Assembly: GCA_021779375.1 (NCBI GenBank)
Contig: JAJYAT010000001.1
Span: 104,724 to 168,723, forward strand
Direction: 5' to 3'
Length of the DNA: 64,000 nt
Source: a bacterium
GTDB lineage: Bacteria; Patescibacteriota; Gracilibacteria; JAHISY01
This document shows positions 24,628 through 32,525 of the stretch, piece after piece. The notes below the pieces were generated by a model, which was given only the letters and a program-made list of their open reading frames with translations, did no database searches and was not told the origin of the DNA. The stretch's first letter is position 1. Each line of letters starts with the position of its first letter. The position numbers and the translations under genes were made by a program.

Positions 24628-25633
24628 CAAAAATTTTGACGATTTTTGCGACCGCGAGCGACGTGATCTTTGGCGCTACGCAAAACTGCTCGGCAAACTG
24701 AAAAATACGAGCCAAGTTAACTCGGGACAAACCGAATTCACACCGCTTGAAAAAGTGGGGAAATGGCTTGTTAAACGCGAAGATTGCAGCATAACGGGCT
24801 CGCATAAGTTTCGCGCGCTCGCTTTTCAATTGAGCTGCCTGCTCGCTGAAAAAATCGACCGCGCCGTTCTCTCAAGCTCGGGAAATGCGGCGATTGCGGC
24901 AGCCAAAATCTTGCCGCACAGTGCTAATTTAAAACTTTTTACGTTTCTGTCGAGACGAACGCCACCGGAAAAATTAGCTGCGCTCGAATTTTCAAAAAAT
25001 TTCGTGCCAATTCTCTCCGACCGCCCCCTGCGCATGGCCAAATATGCCACAAAACACTTTAAATTAAGAGATTTACGTCCATCGCAAGATCGGAATGCCG
25101 TCGTCGGCTTTCGCTCGCTTGGCTTCGAAATTTTTGAGCAAAACCCCAAAATCGAGAATATTTTTAGCTTCGCGACCAGCTGCGCGAGTGTTCGGGGCAT
25201 GGCCGAAGCGTTTGAAATTTTGGTAAAGCTTGGTGCACTGAAAAAGGCACCACGAGTGTTCGCGGTAGTCTCAAATGGAAAGCTCGCTGGCGAATTGAGC
25301 GGACGCATAGTCGACAAAAATCTTTGTCGAGTGGACAAAAAAATTGTCGAGTGGACACAAGTAGACACGAGTAGACAACCAGTAGACAACAAGATTTGTC
25401 GGGTCGACATCTCCGACGAAGAAATCTTAGCTGCTCACCAAAAGTTTAACTCGCTGGAAACCTCAAACGAAGGCTTCGCCAGCCTAGCTGCAGCTGAAAA
25501 AGTCCGACCGTCAGGGGAGTCGCTCGTAATTTTGACCGGAAGAAATTGGAAAAGCGGGAAGATTGATTTGGCGCGTTTTGAAAAAGCTGACAATTTTGCG
25601 GAAGTTGATAGAATACTTACTCCAAATGGATAA
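24605..25633 (+). CDS. PLP-dependent enzyme, threonine-synthase-like (fold type II)
   Basis: A 342-residue protein. SITGSHKFRA carries the PLP lysine, SSSGNAAIAAA the substrate/phosphate loop, and VILTGRNWKSGK resembles the C-terminal TG-G-KD motif of threonine synthases. The glycine loop is ATSCASVRG rather than GGGG. It differs strongly from the window's true threonine synthase (47616-49475), so another beta-replacement or elimination reaction is possible, for example making a non-standard amino acid. About 35 residues (234-268) come from in-frame AGTNGACAA repeats. It overlaps the ATP-grasp gene by 8 bp. Confidence 0.78.
   Translation: MNLILNVNKNFDDFCDRERRDLWRYAKLLGKLKNTSQVNSGQTEFTPLEKVGKWLVKREDCSITGSHKFRALAFQLSCLLAEKIDRAVLSSSGNAAIAAAKILPHSANLKLFTFLSRRTPPEKLAALEFSKNFVPILSDRPLRMAKYATKHFKLRDLRPSQDRNAVVGFRSLGFEIFEQNPKIENIFSFATSCASVRGMAEAFEILVKLGALKKAPRVFAVVSNGKLAGELSGRIVDKNLCRVDKKIVEWTQVDTSRQPVDNKICRVDISDEEILAAHQKFNSLETSNEGFASLAAAEKVRPSGESLVILTGRNWKSGKIDLARFEKADNFAEVDRILTPNG
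25305..25415. repeat. AGTNGACAA repeats inside the threonine-synthase-like gene
   Basis: Seven copies in about 110 bp (AGTCGACAA, AGTGGACAA, AGTGGACAC, AGTAGACAC, AGTAGACAA twice, GGTCGACAT), encoding repeated VDK, VDT, VDN and RVD without a frameshift. Confidence 0.9.
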
Positions 25634-26657
25634 CTTCCCCCGCAAAACGATTCTCTTGGTCTCGCCCGATCCTCGCAAAATCGAGGGGCTCGAGCTCGCG
25701 TGGCCGCACTTCAAAATTTTCGTTTCGAAGATGAGTCCCGCCCTGCGCAAAGCCGAAAGGCGAGGAGCCGAAATCATAAATTTGAAGCTACCAAAAATTA
25801 AAAAAACGAGTGATTTGCTGGCAGAAATGGTCGGACGAAACTTGGTCAAAAGGGGGAGTCGCGTTTTGGTTTTCAAAAATTTGGCGAAAATCGAGAAGCT
25901 CGCCGCCAAACGCAAATTCGAAATTTTGATGCCAGAGTCAAAATTTCTAATCTTGCTCGAAGATAAAATTAACTTCGTCCAGTTCTGCCACGAATTTGCG
26001 CTGCCGATTTTGCCAACCAAGGTTCGCGAATTAAATCTCGTACGCTTCACCGAACCAATTGTCGTGCAAACGCGGCGCGGTCACGCTGGTGAATCGACTT
26101 ATTTCATCCGGTCACCACGCGAGCTAGAAAATCTGAAACACAAAATGGGGGACTTCACGGTCAAAGTGACACCGCTCAAAAAACTGCCGACTTTCTCGCT
26201 GGATTTCTGCGTGACACGCAACGGGATTTATTCGACTCAACCCTTTTTCCAAATCACGGGCGACCCGAGACTAAATCCGCTGCCAGGCGGCACAGGCGGA
26301 ATCGACTTCGATATCGCCGCTCAGCTGTCAGTCGAGACGAAGGAAAGAATCGGCGCGCTGGTCGAGATGGTCGGAGCAGCTTTGAAAAAAATTGGCTACC
26401 GCGGCATCGCGGGAATTGATTTCCTCGTTGATGATGCGAACTCGCGGATTTATTTGCTCGAGCTGAATCCCCGACTGCTCTCGAATCTCGGTTTCGTCAC
26501 GCGCAAACAAGTCGAGGCAGGGGAGCTGCCGCTCGCGACGATTCATTTGCTTGAATTCCTAGGGGAAGATTTCACTAAATTTAAAGCCGAAAGATTGAGC
26601 CGAGTAAATTCTGGACGCTTCGAAAATCCGCATCCGGACGCGCAGTTAGCTTTTTGA
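25626..26657 (+). CDS. ATP-grasp ligase of unknown substrate
   Basis: A 343-residue enzyme. VVQTRRGHAGESTYFI looks like the ATP-grasp glycine loop, and GYRGIAGIDFLVDDANSRIY followed by LLELNPRL is the Mg/ATP-binding end (Asp, Glu, Asn). These enzymes join a carboxylate to an amine via an acyl phosphate. Family members include LysX (which loads LysW), D-Ala-D-Ala and D-Asp ligases, and PurK/carboxylases. The nearby LysW-like gene favours the first, and murD the second. The start at 25626 follows TAGAAT by 11 nt and overlaps the preceding stop by 8 bp. Confidence 0.75.
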   Translation: MDNFPRKTILLVSPDPRKIEGLELAWPHFKIFVSKMSPALRKAERRGAEIINLKLPKIKKTSDLLAEMVGRNLVKRGSRVLVFKNLAKIEKLAAKRKFEILMPESKFLILLEDKINFVQFCHEFALPILPTKVRELNLVRFTEPIVVQTRRGHAGESTYFIRSPRELENLKHKMGDFTVKVTPLKKLPTFSLDFCVTRNGIYSTQPFFQITGDPRLNPLPGGTGGIDFDIAAQLSVETKERIGALVEMVGAALKKIGYRGIAGIDFLVDDANSRIYLLELNPRLLSNLGFVTRKQVEAGELPLATIHLLEFLGEDFTKFKAERLSRVNSGRFENPHPDAQLAF

Positions 26658-26658
26658 G

Positions 26659-26664
26659 TAGAAT
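26659..26664 (+). promoter_or_regulatory. -10 box TAGAAT of the DUF2127 gene, leaderless arrangement
   Basis: TAGAAT ends 7 nt before the ATG at 26672. It overlaps the end of the ATP-grasp gene (stop ending at 26657) by only a few bases. Confidence 0.5.
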
Positions 26665-26671
26665 CTCTACG

Positions 26672-27169
26672 ATGAATAAAACAAGTCTCAAGCTTAAATT
26701 GCTGCATCAGGCTTTCGAGCTGAGTGTTTTGTTAAAAGGTCTCGATGGAATCTTGGAAGCTGTCGGCGGGATACTTTTATTTTTTATTAAACCGTACCAA
26801 ATCAACGCTGTCATCGTCTGGCTAACGCAGCACGAATTGATTGAAGACTCGCATGATTTAATTGCAAACTACCTAGTGAAATTGGGCGCAGGTCTTTCGT
26901 TAGACGCCCAAATCTTCGGCGCGATTTACTTACTCATTCATGGGATTATCAAATTCGGACTGATTGTCGGCTTATGGAAAAAGAAGCTTATGGCTTATCC
27001 AATTGCGATAGTTTTTCTCGCACTTTTCATCGTTTACCAAATTTACCGCTACGTTTACCATCCTGCGCTTTGGCTAATCGTCTTGAGCGTATTCGATGCT
27101 TTAATGATTCTCCTAACCTGGATTGAATATCAAAGACTCAAGAAAAACTTTGGTGTCAGCGCTCGTTAA
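26672..27169 (+). CDS. DUF2127 membrane protein
   Basis: A 165-residue protein with four membrane segments. The N-terminus KLLHQAFELSVLLKGLDGIL and the following GG is the DUF2127 signature. Function is unknown for the family. It appears to have its own leaderless promoter rather than belonging to the ATP-grasp transcript. The last 14 bp overlap the 3' end of the convergent DHQ synthase gene. Confidence 0.82.
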   Translation: MNKTSLKLKLLHQAFELSVLLKGLDGILEAVGGILLFFIKPYQINAVIVWLTQHELIEDSHDLIANYLVKLGAGLSLDAQIFGAIYLLIHGIIKFGLIVGLWKKKLMAYPIAIVFLALFIVYQIYRYVYHPALWLIVLSVFDALMILLTWIEYQRLKKNFGVSAR

Positions 27170-28154
27170 TCGTCTCTTTCACTTTCACGCCGAAGTGCCG
27201 ACCGGCATCTTCGACGAAAGCGAGAACCTCGTCGCCTTTTTTTAATTTCGTAATTGAAATTGGCTTACCGTTTGGTTTGGTCAGACGAATCGTCTCGGCA
27301 TTTTGCATTACGAGCGAAATCGGCTTCGCGCCGATCTTGCCACGCACGTGTAGCATCGGGCGTTTTTCGATTTTGGCACGACCGACTGCGAGCGGAAAAG
27401 TGTTGCCCTTTTCGTCCACAATCAAAACCTGCTTACCTGCGGTGACCTCATTTAAATAACCAGTCTTGTTGTCAGGCAGACGGACATAAGCGTGCACCGC
27501 GCCGACATTGACGCGAAATGGTCGCGGATCGCAGTAAGGGCTTTCAGCATTTTCATTGAAGACGAGAAACATCGCCGAGCTCGAATCCCCCGCGAGGATA
27601 CCCTGCCCGGGTGCGAGAATCGCCGTCGTATCGACGCAAACGCGGTCAGCCACGCCGACAGCCTCGGTCGACTCAATCGTCGCACGCACGAGCTGCAAAC
27701 GCTCGTTGTTCGCTTCGCGGACGACCTTGCCCGTCGTGACAATTTCCGCGGGTTTCGTGGTCTCGAGAAGAATGCCGTCCGCGCCGACCTCCATCGTCGT
27801 CAGCGCCAGCAGGGCTTTTTTCGAATCGCCTACTGTTTGGATGATGTTTGAAGTTTTGGAGATTAAATTTTCAAGCGGAATGATTGACCAATCCTTGTTG
27901 CGAATAATTTTGAAAACCTTGGCACCAGCTGCGACGACGTCGTTCTCGACCGCCTTAGCGGTGATTGTGAATTCCTGAACGTCCTTGCCTAATTTCAAAT
28001 CACCATCAGTCGCGACCGTCTGAATCAGTCCGAGCTCTTTGGCTTTTTTCGAAAAACCGGTCGGCAAAACGAGCGCATCGGCGCCGGATTCGATCGCTGT
28101 CGCGACGAGTTCTTTGTTCCATTTCGGAATCGAAACCCAGAAAAGTTTTTTCAT
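27156..28154 (-). CDS. 3-dehydroquinate synthase II (archaeal type)
   Basis: A 332-residue protein of the DHQS (PF01959) family: an N-terminal KKLFWVSIPKW, the middle GADGILLETT, CVDTTAILAPGQGILAGDSSSA, and the C-terminal MQNAETIRL with KKGDEV. In methanogens this enzyme converts 2-amino-3,7-dideoxy-D-threo-hept-6-ulosonate to 3-dehydroquinate, bypassing DAHP and the AroB route to chorismate. It is uncommon in bacteria and implies either the partner ADH synthase elsewhere or a different job. No aro neighbours are visible. TAAAAT lies 21 nt before the ATG. Confidence 0.88.
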   Translation of the reverse strand: MKKLFWVSIPKWNKELVATAIESGADALVLPTGFSKKAKELGLIQTVATDGDLKLGKDVQEFTITAKAVENDVVAAGAKVFKIIRNKDWSIIPLENLISKTSNIIQTVGDSKKALLALTTMEVGADGILLETTKPAEIVTTGKVVREANNERLQLVRATIESTEAVGVADRVCVDTTAILAPGQGILAGDSSSAMFLVFNENAESPYCDPRPFRVNVGAVHAYVRLPDNKTGYLNEVTAGKQVLIVDEKGNTFPLAVGRAKIEKRPMLHVRGKIGAKPISLVMQNAETIRLTKPNGKPISITKLKKGDEVLAFVEDAGRHFGVKVKETINER

Positions 28155-28259
28155 TGGAAATTTTTAGACCCGTAAATTTTAGCATTTCTTGAAATAAGCG
28201 AGAGACGGGCGAAGACCTAAGCTAAGTTGTGCTAAAATTTTTTCTTGTAATTTTTTACC

Positions 28260-28829
28260 GTGGAGGAATCTTTTGAGATATTGAAATTTCCAGTCGAACA
28301 AGAAAGCCAGGTTTTTTACGAAATTTTAAAAACACTTCTTAAAGGTTTTGTCGCTGGCAAAATCGTAAATGAAGAACGGAATGATGTTCTTTTAAATTAC
28401 AAAACCGGCAAGCCAGCTAGCCGACCAGCGCTAAGAGAATTCGACAAACGGATCGAAAAAGCTGAATTATTTGAATTTATAAATCCAAGTCCAAATCGTC
28501 CTTCAGCGATAAATCAATGGCTTTGCTTGGCAGAAGAAACAACCGCCAAAAAAATTGTCTCTGCTTCAAAAAGTTTTAAACGGAGGGAGAACTTTTTTGC
28601 CTTCAATAATGATTACATGTTGGAGTTCGCGATACAAAACAACCTGAATCCGCGTCAAATCTTAAATTTCATGAAATATCTTGGCAATCTTATGCGAGCA
28701 TATAATTTGAAAGATCTCTCGGGAATTGCTTTAAACCTAAAAAACTTACAATTTGTCGCCCGCCAAGAACTTGAAAAAATATTGTTTAATGAACCAAAGC
28801 TTAGTGCAAGCAAAAGGACATTCCGCTAA
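28260..28829 (+). CDS. Hypothetical cytosolic protein
   Basis: A 189-residue, mostly helical, basic protein with no signal, membrane segment or recognised domain. Features are ILKTLLKGFVAGKI near the N-terminus and LNPRQILNFMKYLGNLMRAY towards the C-terminus. The start is GTG at 28260, about 24 nt after a TAAAAT box, in a T-rich leader without Shine-Dalgarno. The promoter and start of the next gene overlap its end (10 bp after the stop). Function unknown. Confidence 0.6.
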   Translation: MEESFEILKFPVEQESQVFYEILKTLLKGFVAGKIVNEERNDVLLNYKTGKPASRPALREFDKRIEKAELFEFINPSPNRPSAINQWLCLAEETTAKKIVSASKSFKRRENFFAFNNDYMLEFAIQNNLNPRQILNFMKYLGNLMRAYNLKDLSGIALNLKNLQFVARQELEKILFNEPKLSASKRTFR

Positions 28830-28832
28830 AAT
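28827..28832 (+). promoter_or_regulatory. -10 box TAAAAT of the MBL-fold gene, leaderless arrangement
   Basis: TAAAAT ends 7 nt before the ATG at 28840 and overlaps the stop codon of the previous gene. Confidence 0.55.
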
Positions 28833-28839
28833 CCTCTGG

Positions 28840-29409
28840 ATGCAAATTTCTTATTTTGGAAATCTCGGATTCGTGCTGAAAGGCAACGACGCTTCAATCG
28901 CGCTGGCGCTACCAGCCGACAAAATCGGCGACGCCGAAATCGTGATTACCGCGACAGCCGACGAGCAGGTCAAAGCTGCGAAAGGTCAAAATGTTTTCGA
29001 TTGGCCGGGAGAGTACGAATCGCGCGGCGTGAGCGTAGCGCTCATCCCAGTCGGCAAAGACAAACCTTCCCGCATCGCGAAAATTATCGTCGATGAAATT
29101 TCCGTCGTGCATCTCGATGGCGTGACTGAACCGCTCAGCGAAAAAGAGGAGGAGAAAGTCGGCAACGTCGACGTGCTTTTGATCTCGGTTGGCAAGAATG
29201 CCGCGCTCGACGCGAAGCAAATTAAAAATACGATTGAAGCGCTCGAGCCGAAGATCGTGATTCCGATGAATTTCGCAGCGGGCGAGGAGCTCGAATTCGC
29301 GAAAAGTCTCGGCTTCGCCGATCTCGAACCCGAGAATGAATTGAAAATCAAAGCCGCGAGCCTCCCAGTCGAACGCCTGGAATTGAAAATTCTGAGGCCA
29401 CGAAAATAG
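28840..29409 (+). CDS. MBL-fold protein with degenerate metal site (UlaG-like family)
   Basis: A 189-residue protein in the short UlaG-like metallo-beta-lactamase group common in Patescibacteria: MQISYFGNLGFVLKG, then NVFDWPGEYESRGV, and a C-terminal half with VDVLLISVGKNAALDAKQ and PKIVIPMNF. The HxHxDH metal motif is missing; its expected place reads VITATADEQV. It is therefore unlikely to be an ordinary hydrolase and may be a structural or binding variant. The start at 28840 is set by the leaderless promoter and by homology; an upstream in-frame ATG at 28753 lies inside the previous gene. Confidence 0.8.
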   Translation: MQISYFGNLGFVLKGNDASIALALPADKIGDAEIVITATADEQVKAAKGQNVFDWPGEYESRGVSVALIPVGKDKPSRIAKIIVDEISVVHLDGVTEPLSEKEEEKVGNVDVLLISVGKNAALDAKQIKNTIEALEPKIVIPMNFAAGEELEFAKSLGFADLEPENELKIKAASLPVERLELKILRPRK

Positions 29410-29481
29410 TTTGAGGCAGTTTTATTGTTTGGAATCTGCCTCGCTCGAGGTGGAAAATTTTCAGTATCAAATTTTTAAATC

Positions 29482-29487
29482 TAAAAT
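29482..29487 (+). promoter_or_regulatory. -10 box TAAAAT of tRNA-Arg
   Basis: TAAAAT ends 6 nt before the first base of mature tRNA-Arg. Transcription would start at the mature 5' end, with almost nothing for RNase P to remove. Confidence 0.55.
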
Positions 29488-29493
29488 CAGCCT

Positions 29494-29568
29494 GGTCCCG
29501 TAGTTCAATGGATAGAACAATTCCGTCCTAAGGAAGAAATGCCGGTTCGATTCCTGCCGGGGCCACCA
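29494..29568 (+). tRNA. tRNA-Arg (anticodon CCU)
   Basis: Acceptor stem GGTCCCG with CGGGGCC, D arm AGTTCAATGGATAGAAC, anticodon loop GTCCTAA, T arm GCCGGTTCGATTCCTGCCGG. The discriminator A and CCA are encoded. It decodes AGG. Confidence 0.95.
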
Positions 29569-29617
29569 TTCTTCGCGCTTAAGAGTTAAGTACTCACAAA
29601 AAATTAAATCACTTGCT

Positions 29618-29643
29618 CTGCGTTTTATGTTCCATGTTTCATG
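29618..29643. repeat. CATG-type short-word repeat overlapping a start codon
   Basis: CGTTTTATGTTCCATGTTTC ending at the ATG of the phosphoesterase gene. It is the same family as 20051-20092 and 45021-45049. Confidence 0.65.
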
Positions 29644-30138
29644 AATAAAATCGCCATAATTTCAGATTCGCACGGCGCGCTTGATCGCTTGGACGAAGTT
29701 TTGACGAATCTACAAAATGGAGGTGTCACGGAAATCATCCACGCGGGCGACTTCGCCCTCGGAGCGATTGCCGAACTTTTGCAAAAATTTCCTGGTTTGA
29801 ATTTTCGCATCGCGATTGGAAATTGCGACGTCAACTCTGAGCTACTGGAAAAAATCAGCGCCCTGGAAAATGTCGAGCTTGCCGAAATTTTGGGATTCGA
29901 GCTCAGCGGCAGGCAATTCGCAGTCGCGCACCGAATCGAAGACTTGCGAAATAGCGCCGCCGAAATTTTGGTCAGCGGACACACGCACATTCCTTTAGCC
30001 AAAAAAGCCGAGGGAAAACTTTTTCTAAATCCCGGATCACTCCAAGATGACGGCGGCTATTTTTTGCTTGAAACGGAAGCTTTGGGAATCGAGCGAAAAC
30101 TTTTCACAGAAAAAATTTCAACAGACAACAAAAAATGA
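29641..30138 (+). CDS. YfcE/MJ0936 family metallophosphoesterase
   Basis: A 165-residue calcineurin-like phosphodiesterase: ISDSHG (Asp9, His11), AGDF, GNCD, VSGHTHIP and NPGS in the usual order, so the two-metal site is complete. Family members hydrolyse small phosphodiesters in vitro, with unknown physiological substrates. The start ATG lies within a dispersed CATG-type repeat that has taken over the leader; no Shine-Dalgarno is visible. Confidence 0.9.
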   Translation: MNKIAIISDSHGALDRLDEVLTNLQNGGVTEIIHAGDFALGAIAELLQKFPGLNFRIAIGNCDVNSELLEKISALENVELAEILGFELSGRQFAVAHRIEDLRNSAAEILVSGHTHIPLAKKAEGKLFLNPGSLQDDGGYFLLETEALGIERKLFTEKISTDNKK

Positions 30139-30198
30139 TTCTGTGAGAAACTTGTATCTTGCGAACCCTTGACCCAAAATAACAGCGTAAAAAAATAT

Positions 30199-30705
30199 AT
30201 GGATCAAATTGAGATAAAGAAAACTATCGCTATTGTCACCATCAAGCTCATGGCTTTGCAGCTTTTTTTTGCTTTGACCTATTTGACAACATCGTTGATT
30301 AGCGACTCCATAGACCAGTACAACAACGGCACTTTTATGAATGCAATCGCTTACGACAGCCTAACTTTCATTATCATTGCCCTCGTACATTTGGCAATCA
30401 CTGTGTATATCATTTTAGAATGGGTCGCGGAGAAATATATCATTTTGCCGGACAGAATCAGACACCAGCACGGAATTCTCTTTCGGAAAACTGAATCTTG
30501 GGAAATCAGAAATATCGAAACTGGATACATCACCGAAGGATTGGTCGCGAGACTGTTTAATTATGGAACTCTAACTTTTCACAGCCCGACACTCGATAGT
30601 AATATCATCTTAAACGATGTTCCATCACCATCGCTCGTGTTTAACTCTGTCGAAAAAAACCTAGCTCTGCTCGGCAAATCCCCAATCAAATACTTGAAAC
30701 GCTAG
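30199..30705 (+). CDS. Membrane protein with PH-like (bPH2/YdbT-type) domain
   Basis: A 168-residue protein. Two membrane segments (about 12-38 and 58-80) precede a soluble C-terminal domain with DRIRHQHGILFRKTESWEIR, the recurring pattern of bacterial PH (YdbT/YdbS-like) domains. Such proteins sit in the inner membrane and their roles are mostly unknown. The start at 30199 is chosen over an upstream ATG because the extra N-terminus is polar and lacks context. The gene stands alone between the phosphoesterase and a convergent membrane protein. Confidence 0.7.
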   Translation: MDQIEIKKTIAIVTIKLMALQLFFALTYLTTSLISDSIDQYNNGTFMNAIAYDSLTFIIIALVHLAITVYIILEWVAEKYIILPDRIRHQHGILFRKTESWEIRNIETGYITEGLVARLFNYGTLTFHSPTLDSNIILNDVPSPSLVFNSVEKNLALLGKSPIKYLKR

Positions 30706-30757
30706 CATAGCCAAACTCAAACATACGAAAAATTTCTACCGAAAACCTTCGGCTTGG

Positions 30758-31435
30758 CTAGATCAAGTTGAAATAATAAACCGAAGGCGCAACGACAAAG
30801 GCGACACAAATTAAAAAAATAATCGTAAAAAATAGGACGCTGATTGCATGATTGTGGCGCAAAACAAAAAAGGCAGATTCTGGTTTCTTCCAGGCTCGGG
30901 AATTCGCGATGCCCAGAAAGCCTAAAAAAATAAACATCGCTCCCAAACCAAAAGTCAGAATATTACCCATCAGATCTGGCATCCTTCGCGATAAAGCCGC
31001 AAGCCCAATAAGAAGAAAGAACACCCCAAGCCATAAATTAGCCCTCACTTTCGAATTTGGGATTTTCCCGAGTTTTTTAGTTTCAAGCGCTTTCTCAATC
31101 CAACCCATCGCCCACGGCGAAATCGTCTCTCGAGATTTCAGCAGAAGTTTATAAGCCTGATAGCAAAGCCAAACGGCAAAAATCCCAATTAACAGCGGCA
31201 TGATCAAGTTGCCCACGCTTGGGATCGAGATATCAAGAACGTCGAACAGCTTACCAATCACGAGCAGCGCGATTGCGAAAGGAGTGAGAATCAAGGCAGA
31301 TTTTTGCGCCGACTGTTTGGCGGCAAGACTTTTTTCCCAAGATAAATTATTGCTGACAACCAGCTCGTCAATCTTTTTTTTAAACGCCTGATAGTCTCCG
31401 CCATTCAGATTTTCTGCAGCTGGGTTCGTTGGCAT
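30758..31435 (-). CDS. Hypothetical membrane protein
   Basis: A 225-residue protein. The first 45 residues are soluble and charged. Five or six hydrophobic segments follow, in pairs (SALILTPFAIALLVIG, LIMPLLIGIFAVWLCYQAY, LWLGVFFLLIGLAAL, LTFGLGAMFIFLGFLGI, VLFFTIIFLICVAFVV). No family is recognised. It is convergent with the PH-like gene and its ATG follows a purine-poor leader. Confidence 0.65.
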   Translation of the reverse strand: MPTNPAAENLNGGDYQAFKKKIDELVVSNNLSWEKSLAAKQSAQKSALILTPFAIALLVIGKLFDVLDISIPSVGNLIMPLLIGIFAVWLCYQAYKLLLKSRETISPWAMGWIEKALETKKLGKIPNSKVRANLWLGVFFLLIGLAALSRRMPDLMGNILTFGLGAMFIFLGFLGIANSRAWKKPESAFFVLRHNHAISVLFFTIIFLICVAFVVAPSVYYFNLI

Positions 31436-31539
31436 AATCTGGATTTAAATTAGCATCAGCATAATTAATAATCGCGCGTTCTTCAAATCTGATTCGTGTC
31501 GGCTAATGAAAATGTTGGCGATTTAATAATCAGGGGACG

Positions 31540-32523
31540 CTAATTTGCTGAAGATTTATATTTCCAATCCGTAGCTCCTCCGCGTAGAGCTTTGGCGAAT
31601 ATCAAAGTGTTTTGCGCTAATTTTTTCGCATCTTCGACATAGGCAGAGCTGGTCACAAATTTTTTGTCTTTGTAAGTTGGTCTCAAAATAGAAGACATCG
31701 CGTACATGATGCTCCAAGGAGCGAAAGCCATTCCGAAACGGTCGAGCCCCATGAACAAAGACGAAATCACGAGCGCGGCTCCTTCCTCGTGACCAGTCAC
31801 AATGACGCCAGCCGACTTGCCACTGAAGCGACGAAAGAAACCGCTACCCAAAACAGCATCGTCCGCCATCAACTCGACAAATTTTGTGTGCTTGATGTTG
31901 AGCTCTTTATTTTTCGCACCGTTTGGATCAGCCGGCGGCAAGCTTCCATCGAGACTAATGCAGCGGTCGATGAAGAGAGCTAACATCGACGACATTTTGA
32001 AATTATTAACCGGTGTCGCGAAGATGATAATGTCTGCTGCCAGAATCTTGTCGTATAAAACATTGCTCATATCGTCGGCTGTCGCAGTCCCGCGCGGATA
32101 GCAGGAACAGCGGAAGTGGCACTGCGTGTTGGTTGTGGAATAACAAGCCTTGCAGGGTTTGATGTCATATTTGCGCAGCGGAATTAATTCTGTTTTCACG
32201 CCGTGCTTTTTTAATTCTGCCAGCGCCTGCGTGAGTAAAAATTCTGAATTGCTGCTCTCGGCTGCCATATCAAATTGGTCTCGCGCCGATCCAGAAACTC
32301 CAATCGCCCGAAGCGGTCCTTTCTTTTTCTTCAGCCGTTCAGCTTCCTGAATAGTTTGTTTTTGGATCGCCTTGAAGCGCCGCAATGTTTTATCGTCAAT
32401 ATCTAAAAATTTTTTGAGATACGCGTCAGTTCGCAGAGGTGTCACTAAGTCACCGCCGCACTGCGGACACTCGGCGATTTTGCCGGTGGAAACGAGTGTA
32501 CATTTTTCACAAACTTGCGTCAT
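31540..32523 (-). CDS. Iron-sulfur flavoprotein / NADPH-dependent FMN reductase with zinc ribbon
   Basis: A 327-residue protein. An N-terminal zinc ribbon (CEKC and CPQC) precedes a flavodoxin-like domain: AIGVSGSARD for FMN phosphate binding, then the cysteine-rich CKACYSTTNTQCHFRCSC, and IIIFATPVNNFKMSSMLALF as in iron-sulfur flavoproteins. Such enzymes pass electrons from ferredoxin or NAD(P)H to unknown acceptors. It lies 2 bp after the DUF2769 gene, with the 2TM protein and cupredoxin genes upstream, so it ends a probable four-gene redox unit. Confidence 0.83.
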   Translation of the reverse strand: MTQVCEKCTLVSTGKIAECPQCGGDLVTPLRTDAYLKKFLDIDDKTLRRFKAIQKQTIQEAERLKKKKGPLRAIGVSGSARDQFDMAAESSNSEFLLTQALAELKKHGVKTELIPLRKYDIKPCKACYSTTNTQCHFRCSCYPRGTATADDMSNVLYDKILAADIIIFATPVNNFKMSSMLALFIDRCISLDGSLPPADPNGAKNKELNIKHTKFVELMADDAVLGSGFFRRFSGKSAGVIVTGHEEGAALVISSLFMGLDRFGMAFAPWSIMYAMSSILRPTYKDKKFVTSSAYVEDAKKLAQNTLIFAKALRGGATDWKYKSSAN

Positions 32524-32525
32524 AT

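Noticed and set aside
22120-25415. CRISPR or tandem satellite for the AGTNGACAA words
   Set aside because: The words are only 9 bp, are in both orientations and are read in frame inside genes. Neither spacers nor a constant period exist.
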